Source: Sialis fuliginosa (taxonomy: Eukaryota > Arthropoda > Insecta > Megaloptera > Sialidae). Taken from it: a stretch of 64,000 bases of DNA. The notes beneath the pieces were generated by a model, which made no database searches, was not told the DNA's origin, and saw nothing but the letters and a program-made list of their open reading frames with translations. The number at the start of each line of letters is the position of its first letter. Positions within the stretch are counted from its first letter, which is position 1. Positions 35,066-46,544 of the stretch are shown here, one piece after another. The DNA lies in the NCBI GenBank assembly GCA_961205875.1, contig OY540822.1, positions 994,501 through 1,058,500 on the forward strand, written 5' to 3'. A program made the translations under genes and the position numbers.

Positions 35066-36452
35066 TAATAGGCGAGCGAATTACAGCTTTTTCGAGTACA
35101 CTAACCGACCAATCGACGTTCTAGTGGCTAAAAATGATTTTGTTAAATTCTTTATATTTTTCTGAGAAAAAACATCTAACATATATACATAATATTTTTT
35201 TATGCGGTCCTTCAATAGGTACACACATTTTTTTGTTTAATAAATCTAAATCTGCATTAAAAAATCTGAAAAAATTATGTAAGCTTCATTGGATTAAAAT
35301 GAACATTTTTTGTCTCATAAACTTTTTTTTTTAAATCAATAGTTTTGAAGATAAAAAATATTTTAACTTTAAAATAGCGAAAAATTTGTATATTTGTGAT
35401 TTTTTTTCTCGGAAACTAATTGTTCAATCAGAATAAATCAAAAACAAAAAGAATCAGCCAACTTTAAACTATAACTAGATTTTTTGTCAGTTTGATTATT
35501 ACTGTAATTAAATGTAAAAACTTCATTAGAGCCGAACTCACTCTTTGCGCCTTAAATTGATATCATGGCTGGCTACAACATTCATTTTATAATTGAAATA
35601 TTTAAATACTGGGATGAAAGCTTCAATAAAAACACTTTAGAATATTTTTATTGCACATTTATTTGTCACAATTATTATTAAATACTCATCTAACTCATCT
35701 ACAAAAAATATTTTTGTTCTTGTTGCGGAAAATTTCCTTGTACAGCTAAAACATGCTCTTGTTTGGATTTAGATTTAAAATGTTGTTCAGTTTGTAGATG
35801 TTCTGATAAGTGTAATAATAAAGAAAATAATTGTGACAAATAAATGTGCAATAAAAATATTCTAAAGTGTTTTTATTGAAGCTTTCATCCCAGTATTTAA
35901 ATATTTCAATTATAAAATGAATGTTGTAGCCAGCCATGATATCAATTTAAGGCGCAAAGAGTGAGTTCGGCTCTAATGAAGTTTTTACATTTAATTACAG
36001 TAATAATCAAACTGACAAAAAATCTAGTTATAGTTTAAAGTTGGCTGATTCTTTTTGTTTTTGATTTATTCTGATTGAACAATTAGTTTCCGAGAAAAAA
36101 AATCACAAATATACGAATTTTTCGCTATTTTTAAAGTTAAAATATTTTTTATCTTCAAAACTATTGATTTAAAAAAAAAAGTTTATGAGACAAAAAATGT
36201 TCATTTTAATTCAATGAAGCTTACATAATTTTTTCAGATTTTTTATTGCAGATTTAGATTTATTAAACAAAAAAATGTGTGTACCTATTGAAGGACCGCA
36301 TAAAAAAATATTATGTATATATGTTAGATTTTTTTTCTCAGAAAAATATAAAGAATTTAATAAAATCATTTTTAGCCACTAGAACGTCGATTGGTCGGTT
36401 ACTGTCATTTCTAAGCGAGCTAGAACGGATAATCCGCTCGCCTATAAAGTCA
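35066..36452. mobile_element. Palindromic element with a coding centre
   Basis: The ends are TAGGCGAGCG and CGCTCGCCTA with TAA on both outer sides, a possible 3-bp target duplication. The arms of about 600 bp (to about 35675 and from about 35828) are almost identical in inverted orientation. The unpaired centre of about 150 bp encodes a cysteine-rich peptide. The uninterrupted copy of the target at 51630-51690 supports a discrete insertion. Confidence 0.85.
35700..35843 (+). CDS. Cysteine-rich CXC-like peptide fragment
   Basis: The frame is open from after a TAA to the stop at 35841-35843 and encodes about 47 residues with 12 cysteines. Segments are FCSCCGKFPC, TCSCLDLDLKCC and SVCRCSDKCNN. 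The spacing C-x-C-x6-C-x3-C-x-C-x3-C, followed by Asn, resembles half of a CXC (CRC, tesmin/TSO1-type) zinc-binding domain; such domains also end some transposon proteins. AATAAA follows at 35849. There is no start codon, so this is probably the 3' end of a former transposon gene kept in the centre of the palindrome. The stop and the poly(A)-like signal lie inside the right arm, and a mirror copy of the post-coding sequence lies in the left arm. Confidence 0.5.
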   Translation, partial: YKKYFCSCCGKFPCTAKTCSCLDLDLKCCSVCRCSDKCNNKENNCDK

Positions 36453-37963
36453 GCAATATCATTTTAAATTTTGGAATAATAGGGAGGGGCGTCAACATTT
36501 TTTTAATTTTTATTTTCATATCTAGGCAGGTAAGATGTCAAAATGTACATCTCAAATAGTAGAATATGACCATATTTTTTTTTCTTAGTCAAAAATAGTG
36601 CCTGTAAGTGGCTAGTGGAGCCACTTACAGGCACTTCTCGGCTGGCACCTCGACTAACAAACATTCACACTAGTGCGAAAAACTATCTTTTTACACCCTA
36701 GATACACAAATAACTATTTTAGTCTAATAAAACTTGGAAAATTAAAATAAACTAAAATATACTACATAAATACAATGATATACATATAAAAAATAATAGG
36801 TACTTAAAATAAACCAAAATGTTAAAATACACAAAAATACAAAAACCTTTTAAAAAATTACATTGAAGGCTAATGTACAAGCATTTACATCGTAATCTTT
36901 GTCAGATGCAAACATCTGCACTTAGTGTTGAAAAATATGAGATTGTAAAGCACAAAATAGCACATATAGAATAGTGTCAAATTGAACGTCCCGTTTTGTA
37001 TCTCTCGTATCTCTGATACCGATCGAGCAAAAAACTTTTTCTATATGAGACTGAACAGCACAAAACTCACCTGAACTAACTGACATATTTATAATAATGT
37101 CAGATTAAAACCACACATTTGTATCTCTCGTATCTCCGAGACTGATCGAGCACAAAACTTTTCCTTTGTGGCATAAAACGGCACAAAACTAGTCCAAAAC
37201 GTTGAATTGTATTTGAACCTGATCGGGCTTGGGCGGGTTTCAAGTTAACGTTAACTTGGAACCCCCCCGTTTTGTATCTCTCGTATCTCTGATACTGTTC
37301 GAGCAAAAAAAAATTTCTTCATGAGACTGAAAAGCACAAAACTCACCTGAACTAACTGGCATATTTTAAATAGTGTCAGGTTAAAACTGCATATTTGTAT
37401 CTCTCGTATCTCTGAGATTGATAGAGCACAAAACTTTTACTTTGTGGCACAAAACAGCACAAAACTAGTCCAAAACGTTGAACTGTGTTTGAACCTGATC
37501 GGGCTTGGGCGGGTTCCAAGTTAACGTTAACTTGGAACCCCCCTTTTGTATCTCTCGTATCTCTGATACCAAGCTAGCACAAAACTTTTCCTTTGTGGCA
37601 CAAAACAGCACAAAACTAGCACAAAACTTTGAGATATGTTTTAACTTGATCGGGGTCGGGCGGGTTCCAAGTTAATGCAGCCCTATGCTAGAGCCTTCCT
37701 CGTCACGGAGATGTTCCCGGTTCGCCACTTGTTCACACCTAAAATAAGTTTTAAAAAACGGTTATACAACTCTAGCCGGTATAAGCGACGGCGCAACCAC
37801 CTGAAGTGACCACGAGTGACCCTGAATGGTGTTCCACCACTCGTGAACTAACGTGTATCCGGTCAAATCCTTCACAGAGCATATTTTTAGTAACGTCTAG
37901 ATTCGAAATATGCAAAAAATTCGATTATTTGAAACCTCGAAGATAGACGACCCCCTTAAGACA

Positions 37964-38778
37964 ATAATTAATTAGAAAATAAGATAAGATAATTTTGTAT
38001 TCCATAAAATACATAAAAAAGTATCGTAGTAACCTTTGGTCTAATTTAACGATGTCTCATTGGTGCATTTTGAAATGCCACCATAAAATTTAATAAAATA
38101 GAGAAAAAAATATATTATTTTTCAATTACATACCACCACTAGTCATCATCACTGTCCTCATTGATAACAACATTTATTATTTATTTTCTTTACCAATAAA
38201 TCATTCCCCATTTAACTTTATGTAGTGGTTTTTGCTTCTAAACGTCCTATTTAAAGTGACAATCGCAAATAACTCGGAAAAAACACTTCAAGAAAAAGGA
38301 GATTGGATAAAAATTGTAGGATAATGGCGCTATATATTTGATTTTTAGAGATGAAGGTGATCAAATTCCTATTTTAATTTTTTAACTATATAAATTAAAA
38401 TAAAAAAACTATTTTTTAATGGAACAAAATATTTTTTTGTCATTAAGTATTTAATATTCGGTACTCTACAACTTTTCACGGCAGGTAAATCCTGCACCTA
38501 AAATAATAAATATACTAAAAATGCTTATTACTTACATTACATGAAACATTTATGAAAAAAAAACTCTTAGATTGTATGCTTGAAATTATTAAATTGCAAA
38601 TCATTTTGTCTGACAATGAACTAAATTTCACTGTAACTATTTCAACCTTTGGATATTCATTTTTATTTTTTATTTTTTTTTGCGTTCTAAAAATTATTTT
38701 TTAGAATGTTTAAAAGTAGATAAATATAGAAACATTTTAGTTTCGACTCGGTTTCTGTCTTAAATTCAGCCGATACGA
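37964..38778. other. AT-rich stretch without a gene
   Basis: No open frame with a domain was seen. An isolated donor-like 'ggcag|gtaaat' at 38483 could belong to an upstream lectin exon, but the preceding frame does not look like a signal peptide. Confidence 0.4.
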
Positions 38779-38949
38779 GATGTCCTGGAAGTTGCACCAG
38801 CCAAATCAGCCCAATCAAATAAAAGTACTTGGGGTTTTTCTTACTTTTTTTTTACTAATTTATTACCACTAAAGATATTTTATTACCATTTCCGGTATCG
38901 AGTTACAGCCGTGTGATCTAGATTCGTCCGTAAGCTACACCAGCCATAG

Positions 38950-41677
38950 TTAGACCGAGCTCTGATAGCAAAAAATGGTACGTCATCGAACACCTCAAAT
39001 TTAAAATGTGAAAATGGTTGGAAATAATGTAAACAACATATTAGACCCGGCAGACTATTAAAAATATGTTAATTGCTATGCTTTATGAATTTTTGAAATG
39101 AGTTAAAAAAACAATGAATATACCTTACAAAACACCTGCATGAAATTTACACAGTTTATAGTAAATAATGTGCAATTTTTGAAAAAAAAATGCTGCTTAG
39201 CAATTTTTGTTAATTACCTTGTCTGCCTTAAATTTTTATAAGTTATAATTTTCAACAAAAGTACGTCACATAACACCTTTTTTTTATTTATAAAAAAATG
39301 AAGTTTGAGATCTCCCCTATCTGTTAAAACTTTGCTGACTGAAAATTTTTGTTAATTACCTTGTCTGTCTTAAATTTTTATAAGCTATAATTTTTAACAA
39401 AAGTACGTCACATAACACCTTTTTTTTTTTTTTTTTTAAATAAAGTTTGGGATCACCTCTATCTATTAAAACTTGTCTGCCTAACAATTTTTATTAATTA
39501 ATACCTGCAAACTTTTATTTTGCCTGTACTATTTTCATAGAATTTCGATAAATGGTAATATTCAAGTTTCCGAGCAAAGAAATATCTACTACCTGCAAGT
39601 CTTATCTCAAATCCCAATAGATCAGCGGTTCCCAACTTTCATTTTATTTATTTGTGGAGATCAGTTATCAAGTGCTCGGTGCTTAATTAACTTTTCACAC
39701 AGCTTATGTTTTTTGTTGGGAGGAGGGGGTGTGCCACTGTATCTTTTTTCGCCATTATAAATTTTTTTTCGCGTACCCCTGAGAGTACGCGTACTTTAGG
39801 CAGGATATTCATCTATTAGGATTTTGGAATTCACGACAATGATTTATTTAAATTTTAAATAAATAATTGTCCTGAATTAACAATCGAATCATTAAATTTT
39901 ATAAAATTAATATTTCTATATATTATATATTCATCGGTAGCCGGATGTAAATCTTGGAATGGCCGGCGCGCAGGTCCAATTTTGGTGATCGCTGGTCTAG
40001 GGTCTAGACTCTAGGGTAAACCCTATTTGTTTTATTTGAAATAATTATGAATGTTTATTATTATTTTTAACTATCCTGATACATTAAAAAATTACTATAG
40101 TTCCAATAAATAATTGATTGAATCTAGCAAATTATTTATTTAAATCGTTGCAATGAAATATTTTATAAGTTCAATCAAATATCTGATAAATTCGATATAA
40201 TTTATTGATTTAAAAAAATAATAAAAAATAGAATATTATTTAAAAGACATAAATTATAGATAATAATATTCTCTGCAGCATGTCTCAAATAATTTTTTTA
40301 AACGTAATTACTAAACCGGAAACGGATGTTTACTCTTGTCATTTTTTTTTTGAGAGTTGTTTTCTAAATAGGAGGTTTTCTTCCCAGACAAAATTTAATT
40401 TTAAATATAAAATTTCACCCTTCGACGATTTGTCGTATTTGAGTTACTGCGCTTACAAACAGACAGACACACAGACATCATAGCGAAAATAATCAGAATA
40501 GATTCAGGGAAGGTATATTCTTTTTCTAAATTTCGATAACCCTTCACCAAAATTTCGATGTGACAATGGAGAGGAATCTATTTTTTTGGTCGTCACATCG
40601 AGGCCCATAACTTTTTTAATTTTTAATATTTTTCAATAAAAATTGGTATTCAATAAGTTGAATATATATTTAATAAGATGTCTACTACCTGATCGCAAAA
40701 TAATATGGTATACATATATAAAATTCGCAAACATTGACAATCACATCACAGTGGCTTTCCCCCTTAAGACTGACCTGGTAAAAAACATTTTTTCGATAAA
40801 AAAACTCTCTTAATATATAAAAGAGATGTAAAACCTCGATTGATAATTAAAAAAAAAAAAAAAAAGTTGTCAACGGTTATATTACATTTTTTTTTAACAA
40901 AAAAATGTGGTCGTAGCGCTTAAAAAATTAAGACTGACAAAGTAAAAAACGTTTTTTTTGCTGGCAGCAAAATTTTAATGCAATAAGAAGTCTCAAAGTT
41001 AATGTTAGAAAAAAAATTAAGATGGTGTTTTTTCACGGCCTGCGTATAAACTATTTAAACGAAAAAAAATCATTGGCACGGCGCTTAAAAATTAAGACTG
41101 ACATAGTAAAAAACATTTTTTCGATGGCACACAAATTTATAAGCATAGAGGAGGTCTCAAACTTTATTTTAAAAAAAGAAGAAAAAAGGTGTTATGTCAC
41201 GCCAACGGTTGAGCCGGACATCCATCTCATGCATGGATGGTGCACATTCAAAATTAAGGCAGACAAGGTAATTAACGAAAATTTCTAGTCAGCAAAGTTT
41301 TAACAGATAGGGGAGATCTCAAACTTCATTTTTTTATAAATAAAAAAAAGGTGTTATGTGACGTACTTTTGTTGAAAATTATAACTTATAAAAATTTAAG
41401 GCAGACAAGGTAATTAACAAAAATTGCTAAGCAGCATTTTTTTTTCAAAAATTGCACATTATTTACTATAAACTGTGTAAATTTCATGCAGGTGTTTTGT
41501 AAGGTATATTCATTGTTTTTTTAACTCATTTCAAAAATTCATTAAGCATAGCAATTAACATATTTTTAATAGTCTGCCGGGTCTAATATGTTGTTCACAT
41601 TATTTCCAACCATTTTCACATTTTAAATTTGAGGTGTTCGATGACGTACCATTTTTTGCTATCAGAGCTCGGTCTAA
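38950..41677. mobile_element. Inner inverted-repeat element (TTAGACCGAGCTCTGATAGC)
   Basis: The arms of about 450 bp (38950-39430 and 41250-41677) carry 'gaccgagctctgatagc', 'tggtacgtcatcgaacacc', 'acccggcagactattaa' and 'aattaccttgtctgcctta'. The right arm of the outer element supplies the empty site (46325-46355). The target duplication is at most 2 bp (AG). The centre holds a hAT-like MITE and AT-rich sequence with GACA-type repeats (40458-40475). Confidence 0.85.
39626..39997. mobile_element. Probable hAT MITE (CAGCGGTTCCCAAC)
   Basis: The left end CAGCGGTTCCCAACTTT and the right end reversed CAGCGATCACCAAAA are hAT-like, with 'cgcgtacccctgagagtacgc' inside. No convincing target duplication was seen. 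Confidence 0.55.
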
Positions 41678-41989
41678 GTGTTTCATGTGTTCATTTTATG
41701 CGTTCAGAATGAAACCTATGCCATTTTTTACTACTTTTTTTTTACTCTCGAACAAAACCAAGAAAACAAAAAAAAAATTTTTCAACCCTTAAACCAAAAT
41801 ATTAACTTTTAAGACAAAAATCATTAGAAAGCGTTAAATAATAACTATATAATAAATTTAAAATATCAATTATCCAGAACAGTGGTTCCCAAACATCTTT
41901 TGTCGCTGAACTCCTACAGATTTTTTCATAATTTGAAGGACACTTTTCCTAAAATAATTTTTTTTACCGATTTCAATAATTTCAAATAA

Positions 41990-44900
41990 AAAAAAATACT
42001 TAAAACGTCCAAAACAATTTATTACCCCAGTCCAATCAACTAAAATGTATCCATACAAGTTGTTTTATACCTAGATAATAACATTATAATAGAAATAACC
42101 GTTTAGCGATGGCCAATAACTTTTTTTACCGATTTTACTCATTTCAAATAAAAATAAAAATCGTTAAAAATTCTAAAACAATTTATTACCCCAGTCCAAT
42201 CAACTTAAATGTATCCATACATGTTGTTTTATATCTAGATAATAATATTATAATAAAAATAACAGTTTGGTGATGGCCAGTATTTTTTTTTACCGATTTT
42301 AATTATTTCAACTAAAAAAAATCCTTAAAACGACCAATACAATTTATTACCCCCAGCCCAATCAACTAAAATGTATCCATGCATGTTGTTTTATATCTAG
42401 ATAATAATATTATATTATAAATAACAGTTTGGTGATGGCCAGTAATTTTTTTTACTGATTTTAATTATTTCAAATAAAAAAAATCATTAAAACGTCCAAA
42501 TTATTTATTACCACCAGCACAATCAACTAAAATGTATCCATGCATGTTGTTTTATATCTAGATAATAATATTATAATAGAAATAACAGTTTGGTGATGGC
42601 CAGTAATTTTTTTTACCGATTTTAATTATTTCAAATAAAAAAAATCCTTAAAACGTCCAAATTATTTATTACCCCCAGCACAATCAACTAAAATGTATCC
42701 ATGTATGTTGTTTTATACCTTGATAATAATGTAATAACAGAAATAACAGTTTAGCCATGGCCAATATTTTTTTTCGATTTCAATTATTTCAACTAAAAAA
42801 AATCCTTAAAACGTCCAACACAATTTATTGCCCCCAGCCCAATCAACTAAAATGTATCCATGTATGTTGTTTTATACCTTGATAATAATATAATAACAGA
42901 AATAACAGTTTAGCCATGGCCAATAATTTTTTTTACCGATTTTAATTATTTCAACTAAAAAAAATCCTTAAAACGTCCAATACAATTTATTACCCCCAGC
43001 CCAATCAACTAAAATGTATCCATACAAGTTGTTTTATACCAAGATAATAACATTATAATAGAAATAACCGTTTAGCGATGGCCAATAACTTTTTTTACCG
43101 ATTTTACTCATTTCAAATAAAAATAAAAATCGTTAAAAATTCTAAAACAATTTATTACCCCAGTCCAATCAACTTAAATGTATCCATACATGTTGTTTTA
43201 TATCTAGATAATAATATTATAATAGAAATAACAGTTTGGTGATGGCCAGTATTTTTTTTTACTGATTTAAATTATTTCAACTAAAAAAAATCCTTAAAAC
43301 GACCAATACAATTTATTACCCCCAGCACAATCAACTAAAATGTATCCATGCATGTTGTTTTATATCTAGATAATAATATTATAATAGAAATAACAGTTTG
43401 GTGATGGCCAGTAATTTTTTTTACTGATTTCAATTATTTCAAATAAAAAAAATCCTTAAAACGTCCAAATTATTTATTACCCCCAGCACAATCAACTAAA
43501 ATGTATCCATGCATGTTGTTATATATCTAGATAATAATATTATAATAGAAATAACAGTTTAGCCATAGTCAATAATTTTTTTTACCGATTTCAATTATTA
43601 CAACTAAAAAAAATCCTTAAAACGTCCAACACAATTTATTACCCCCAGCCCAATCAACTAAAATGTATCCATGCATGTTGTTTTATATCTAGATAATAAT
43701 ATTATATTATAAATAACAGTTTGGTGATGGCCAGTAATTTTTTTTACTGATTTTAATTATTTCAAATAAAAAAATCATTAAAACGTCCAAATTATTTATT
43801 ACCACCAGCACAATCAACTAAAATGTATCCATGCATGTTGTTTTATATCTAGATAATAATATTATAATAGAAATAACAGTTTGGTGATGGCCAGTAATTT
43901 TTTTTACTGATTTCAATTATTTCAAATAAAAAAAATCCTTAAAACGTCCAAATTATTTATTACCCCCAGCACAATCAACTAAAATGTATCCATGCATGTT
44001 GTTTTATATCTAGATAATAATATTATAATAGAAATAACAGTTTAGCCATAGTCAATAATTTTTTTACCGATTTCAATTATTACAACTAAAAAAAACCCTT
44101 AAAACGTCCAACACAATTTATTACCCCCAGTTCAATCAACTAAAATGTATCCATCTATGTTGTTTTATACCTTGATAATAATGTAATAACAGAAATAACA
44201 GTTTAGCCATGGCCAATATTTTTTTTCGATTTCAATTATTTCAACTAAAAAAAATCCTTAAAACGTCCAACACAATTTATTGCCCCCAGCCCAATCAACT
44301 AAAATGTATCCATGTATGTTGTTTTATATCTTGATAATAATATAATAACAGAAATAACAGTTTAGCCATGGCCAATAATTTTTTTTACCGATTTTAATTA
44401 TTTCAACTAAAAAAAATCCTTAAAACGTCCAATACAATTTATTACCCCCAGCCCAATCGACTGAAATGTGTTCAGAAATGATTTACTATGTTCTCCTAAT
44501 ATGATTAGAAAAGAACATACAGTATAGCGGTGGCCAATAATTTTTTTTACCGTTTTCAATTATTTCAAATAAAAAAAATCCTTAAAACGTACAAAACAAT
44601 TTATAACCCCCAGCCCAAATAACTGAAATGTGCTCAGAAATGATTTACTATGTCCTGCTAATATTATTATAAAAGAACTTTATTACAGTTTTTATTTTTA
44701 TTTTACAGCTTAGCAATGGTCAATATTTTTTTTACCGATTTAAATTATTTCAACTATGGATTTTATTTATTGGCCATCACCAAACTGTTATTTCTATTAT
44801 AATATTATTATCTAGATATAAAACAACATGCATGGATACATATTAGTTGATTGGGCTGGGGGTATTAAATTGTGTGGGACGTTTTAAGGATTTTTTTTAG

Positions 44901-46050
44901 TTGAAAAAATTGAAATCGGTAAAAAAAATTATTGGCCATGACTAAACTGTTATTTCTGTTATTATATTATTATCAAGGTATAAAACAACATACATGGATA
45001 CATTTTAGTTGATTGTGCTGGGGGTAATAAATAATTTGGACGTTTTAAAGATTTTTTTTATTTGAAATTATTGAAATCGGTAAAAAAAAATTATTGGCCA
45101 TCACCAAACTGTTATTTCTATTATAATATTATTATATAGATATAAAACAACATGTATGGATACATTTTAGTTGATTGGGCTGGGGTAATAAATTGTTTTA
45201 GAATTTTTAAAGATTTTTGTTTTTATTTGAAATGAGTAAAATCGGTAAAAAAAATTACTGGCCATCACCAAACAGTTATTTCTATTATAATATTATTATC
45301 TAGATATAAGACAACATGCATGGTAACATTTTAGTTGATTGTGCTGGGGGTAATAAATAATTTGGACGTTTTAAGGATTTTTTTTATTTGAAATAATTGA
45401 AATCGGTAAAAAAAATTACTGGCCATCACCAAACTGTTATTTCTATTATAATATTATTATCTAGATATAAAACAACATGTATGGATACATTTAAGTTGAT
45501 TGGGCTGGGGGTAATAAATTTTATTGGACTTTTTAAGAATTTTTTTAGTTGAAATAATTTAAATCGGTAAAAAAAAATTATTGGCCATCACCAAACTGAT
45601 ATTTCTATTATAATATTATTATCTAGATATAAAACAACATGCATGGATACATTTAAGTTGATTGGGATGGGGGTAATAAATTGTATTGGACGTTTTAAGG
45701 ATTTTTTTAGTTGAAATAATTTAAATCGGTAAAAAATAATACTGGCCATCACCAAACTGTTATTTCTATTATAATATTATTATCTAGATATAAAACAACA
45801 TGTATGGATACATTTTAGTTGATTGGGCTGGGGTAATAAATTGTTTTAGAATTTTTATTTTTATTTGAAATGAGTAAAATCGGTAAAAAAAATTATTGGC
45901 TATCGCTAAACGGTTATTTCTATTATAATGTTATTATCTAGGTATAAAACAACTTGTATGGATACATTTTAGTTAATTGGACTGGGGTAATAAATTGATT
46001 TTGGACGTTTTAAGTATTTTTTTTATTTGAAATAATTGAAATCGGTAAAA
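41990..46050. repeat. Satellite of about 161 bp, 17 forward and 8 reverse units
   Basis: Using the motif 'aaatgtatccat' as marker, units start near 42045, 42209, 42371, 42532, 42693, 42852 and 43014 and continue at about 161-bp spacing to 44630. The direction then switches at about 44758 and eight reversed units follow to 46050. Each unit contains 'gatggccagtaat', 'ttttaattatttcaa', 'ccttaaaacgtcca' and 'cccccagcccaatcaact'. Groups of units recur (see findings). The last two forward units (44468, 44630) are the most diverged. Confidence 0.93.
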
Positions 46051-46544
46051 AAAATTATTTTTAGGATAAGTGTCCTTCAAATTATGAAAAAACCTGTAGG
46101 AGTTCAGCGACAAAAGATGTTTGGGAACCACTGTTCTAGATAATTGATATTTTAAATTTATTATATAGTTATTATTTAACGCTTTCTAATGATTTTTGTC
46201 TTAAAAGTTAATATTTTGGTTTAGGGTTAAAAAATTTTTTTTTTGTTTTCTTGGTTTCGTTCGAGAGTAAAAAAAAAGTAATAAAAAATGGCATAGGTTT
46301 CATTCTGAACGCATAAAATGAACACTTGAAACACTATGGCTGGTGTAGCTTACGGACGAATCTAGATCACACGGCTGTAACTCGATACCGGAAATGGTAA
46401 TAAAATATCTTTAGTGGTAATAAATTAGTAAAAAAAAAGTAAGAAAAACCCCAAGTACTTTTATTTGATTGGGCTGATTTGGCTGGTGCAACTTCCAGGA
46501 CATGTATAATAGAGAAGTAATGTTTTGTAATTATTTCTTCAACA

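Larger units (their letters stand above)
33610..37684. mobile_element. Inverted-repeat element with 'AGRGCTGCATTAACTTGG' ends
   Basis: The ends AGAGCTGCATTAACTTGG and, reversed, AGGGCTGCATTAACTTGG are flanked by ATGCT on both sides, a possible 5-bp target duplication. Both arms consist of two to three tandem units of about 140-280 bp with 'ggaacccgccc', 'cccgatca', 'ttttgtgctgttttgt' and 'gagatacgagagatacaaa' (33620-34190 and 36990-37680). Junctions form perfect short palindromes of the type 'aagttaacgttaactt'. The centre holds an 'agggttcc' repeat and the palindrome at 35066-36452. Confidence 0.82.
33012..37963. mobile_element. Composite element with TTAA targets
   Basis: The ends are TTAA-GGGGGTCGTCTACCTTCG on the left (33012) and, reversed, TTAA-GGGGGTCGTCTATCTTCG on the right (37963). 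A TTAA target and G-rich ends fit Kolobok- or piggyBac-type DNA transposons. The outer parts (33016-33605 and 37690-37959) are noncoding. A further inverted-repeat element (33610-37684) fills the middle. No transposase was found, so mobility would need outside help. Confidence 0.82.
38779..46503. mobile_element. 7.7-kb inverted-repeat element with a satellite core
   Basis: The ends are GATGTCCTGGAAGTTGCACC (38779) and its inverse at 46503. The left arm is 38779-38949 plus 41678-41881 (375 bp), split by an inner element; the right arm is 46134-46503 (370 bp). Between them lie 'CAGTGGTTCCCAAACATC' inverted ends (41882 and 46133) and the satellite. A truncated relative is at 11966-12226. It sits immediately 5' of a lectin exon. 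No transposase was found. Confidence 0.85.

Noticed and set aside
34049..37306. Open frames within the 'GGAACCCGCCC' units
   Set aside because: Similar frames occur in both arms only because the repeat is duplicated; there is no domain and stops vary.
41990..46050. CRISPR-like array
   Set aside because: Units repeat over their full 161 bp with no unique spacers, and the DNA is eukaryotic.
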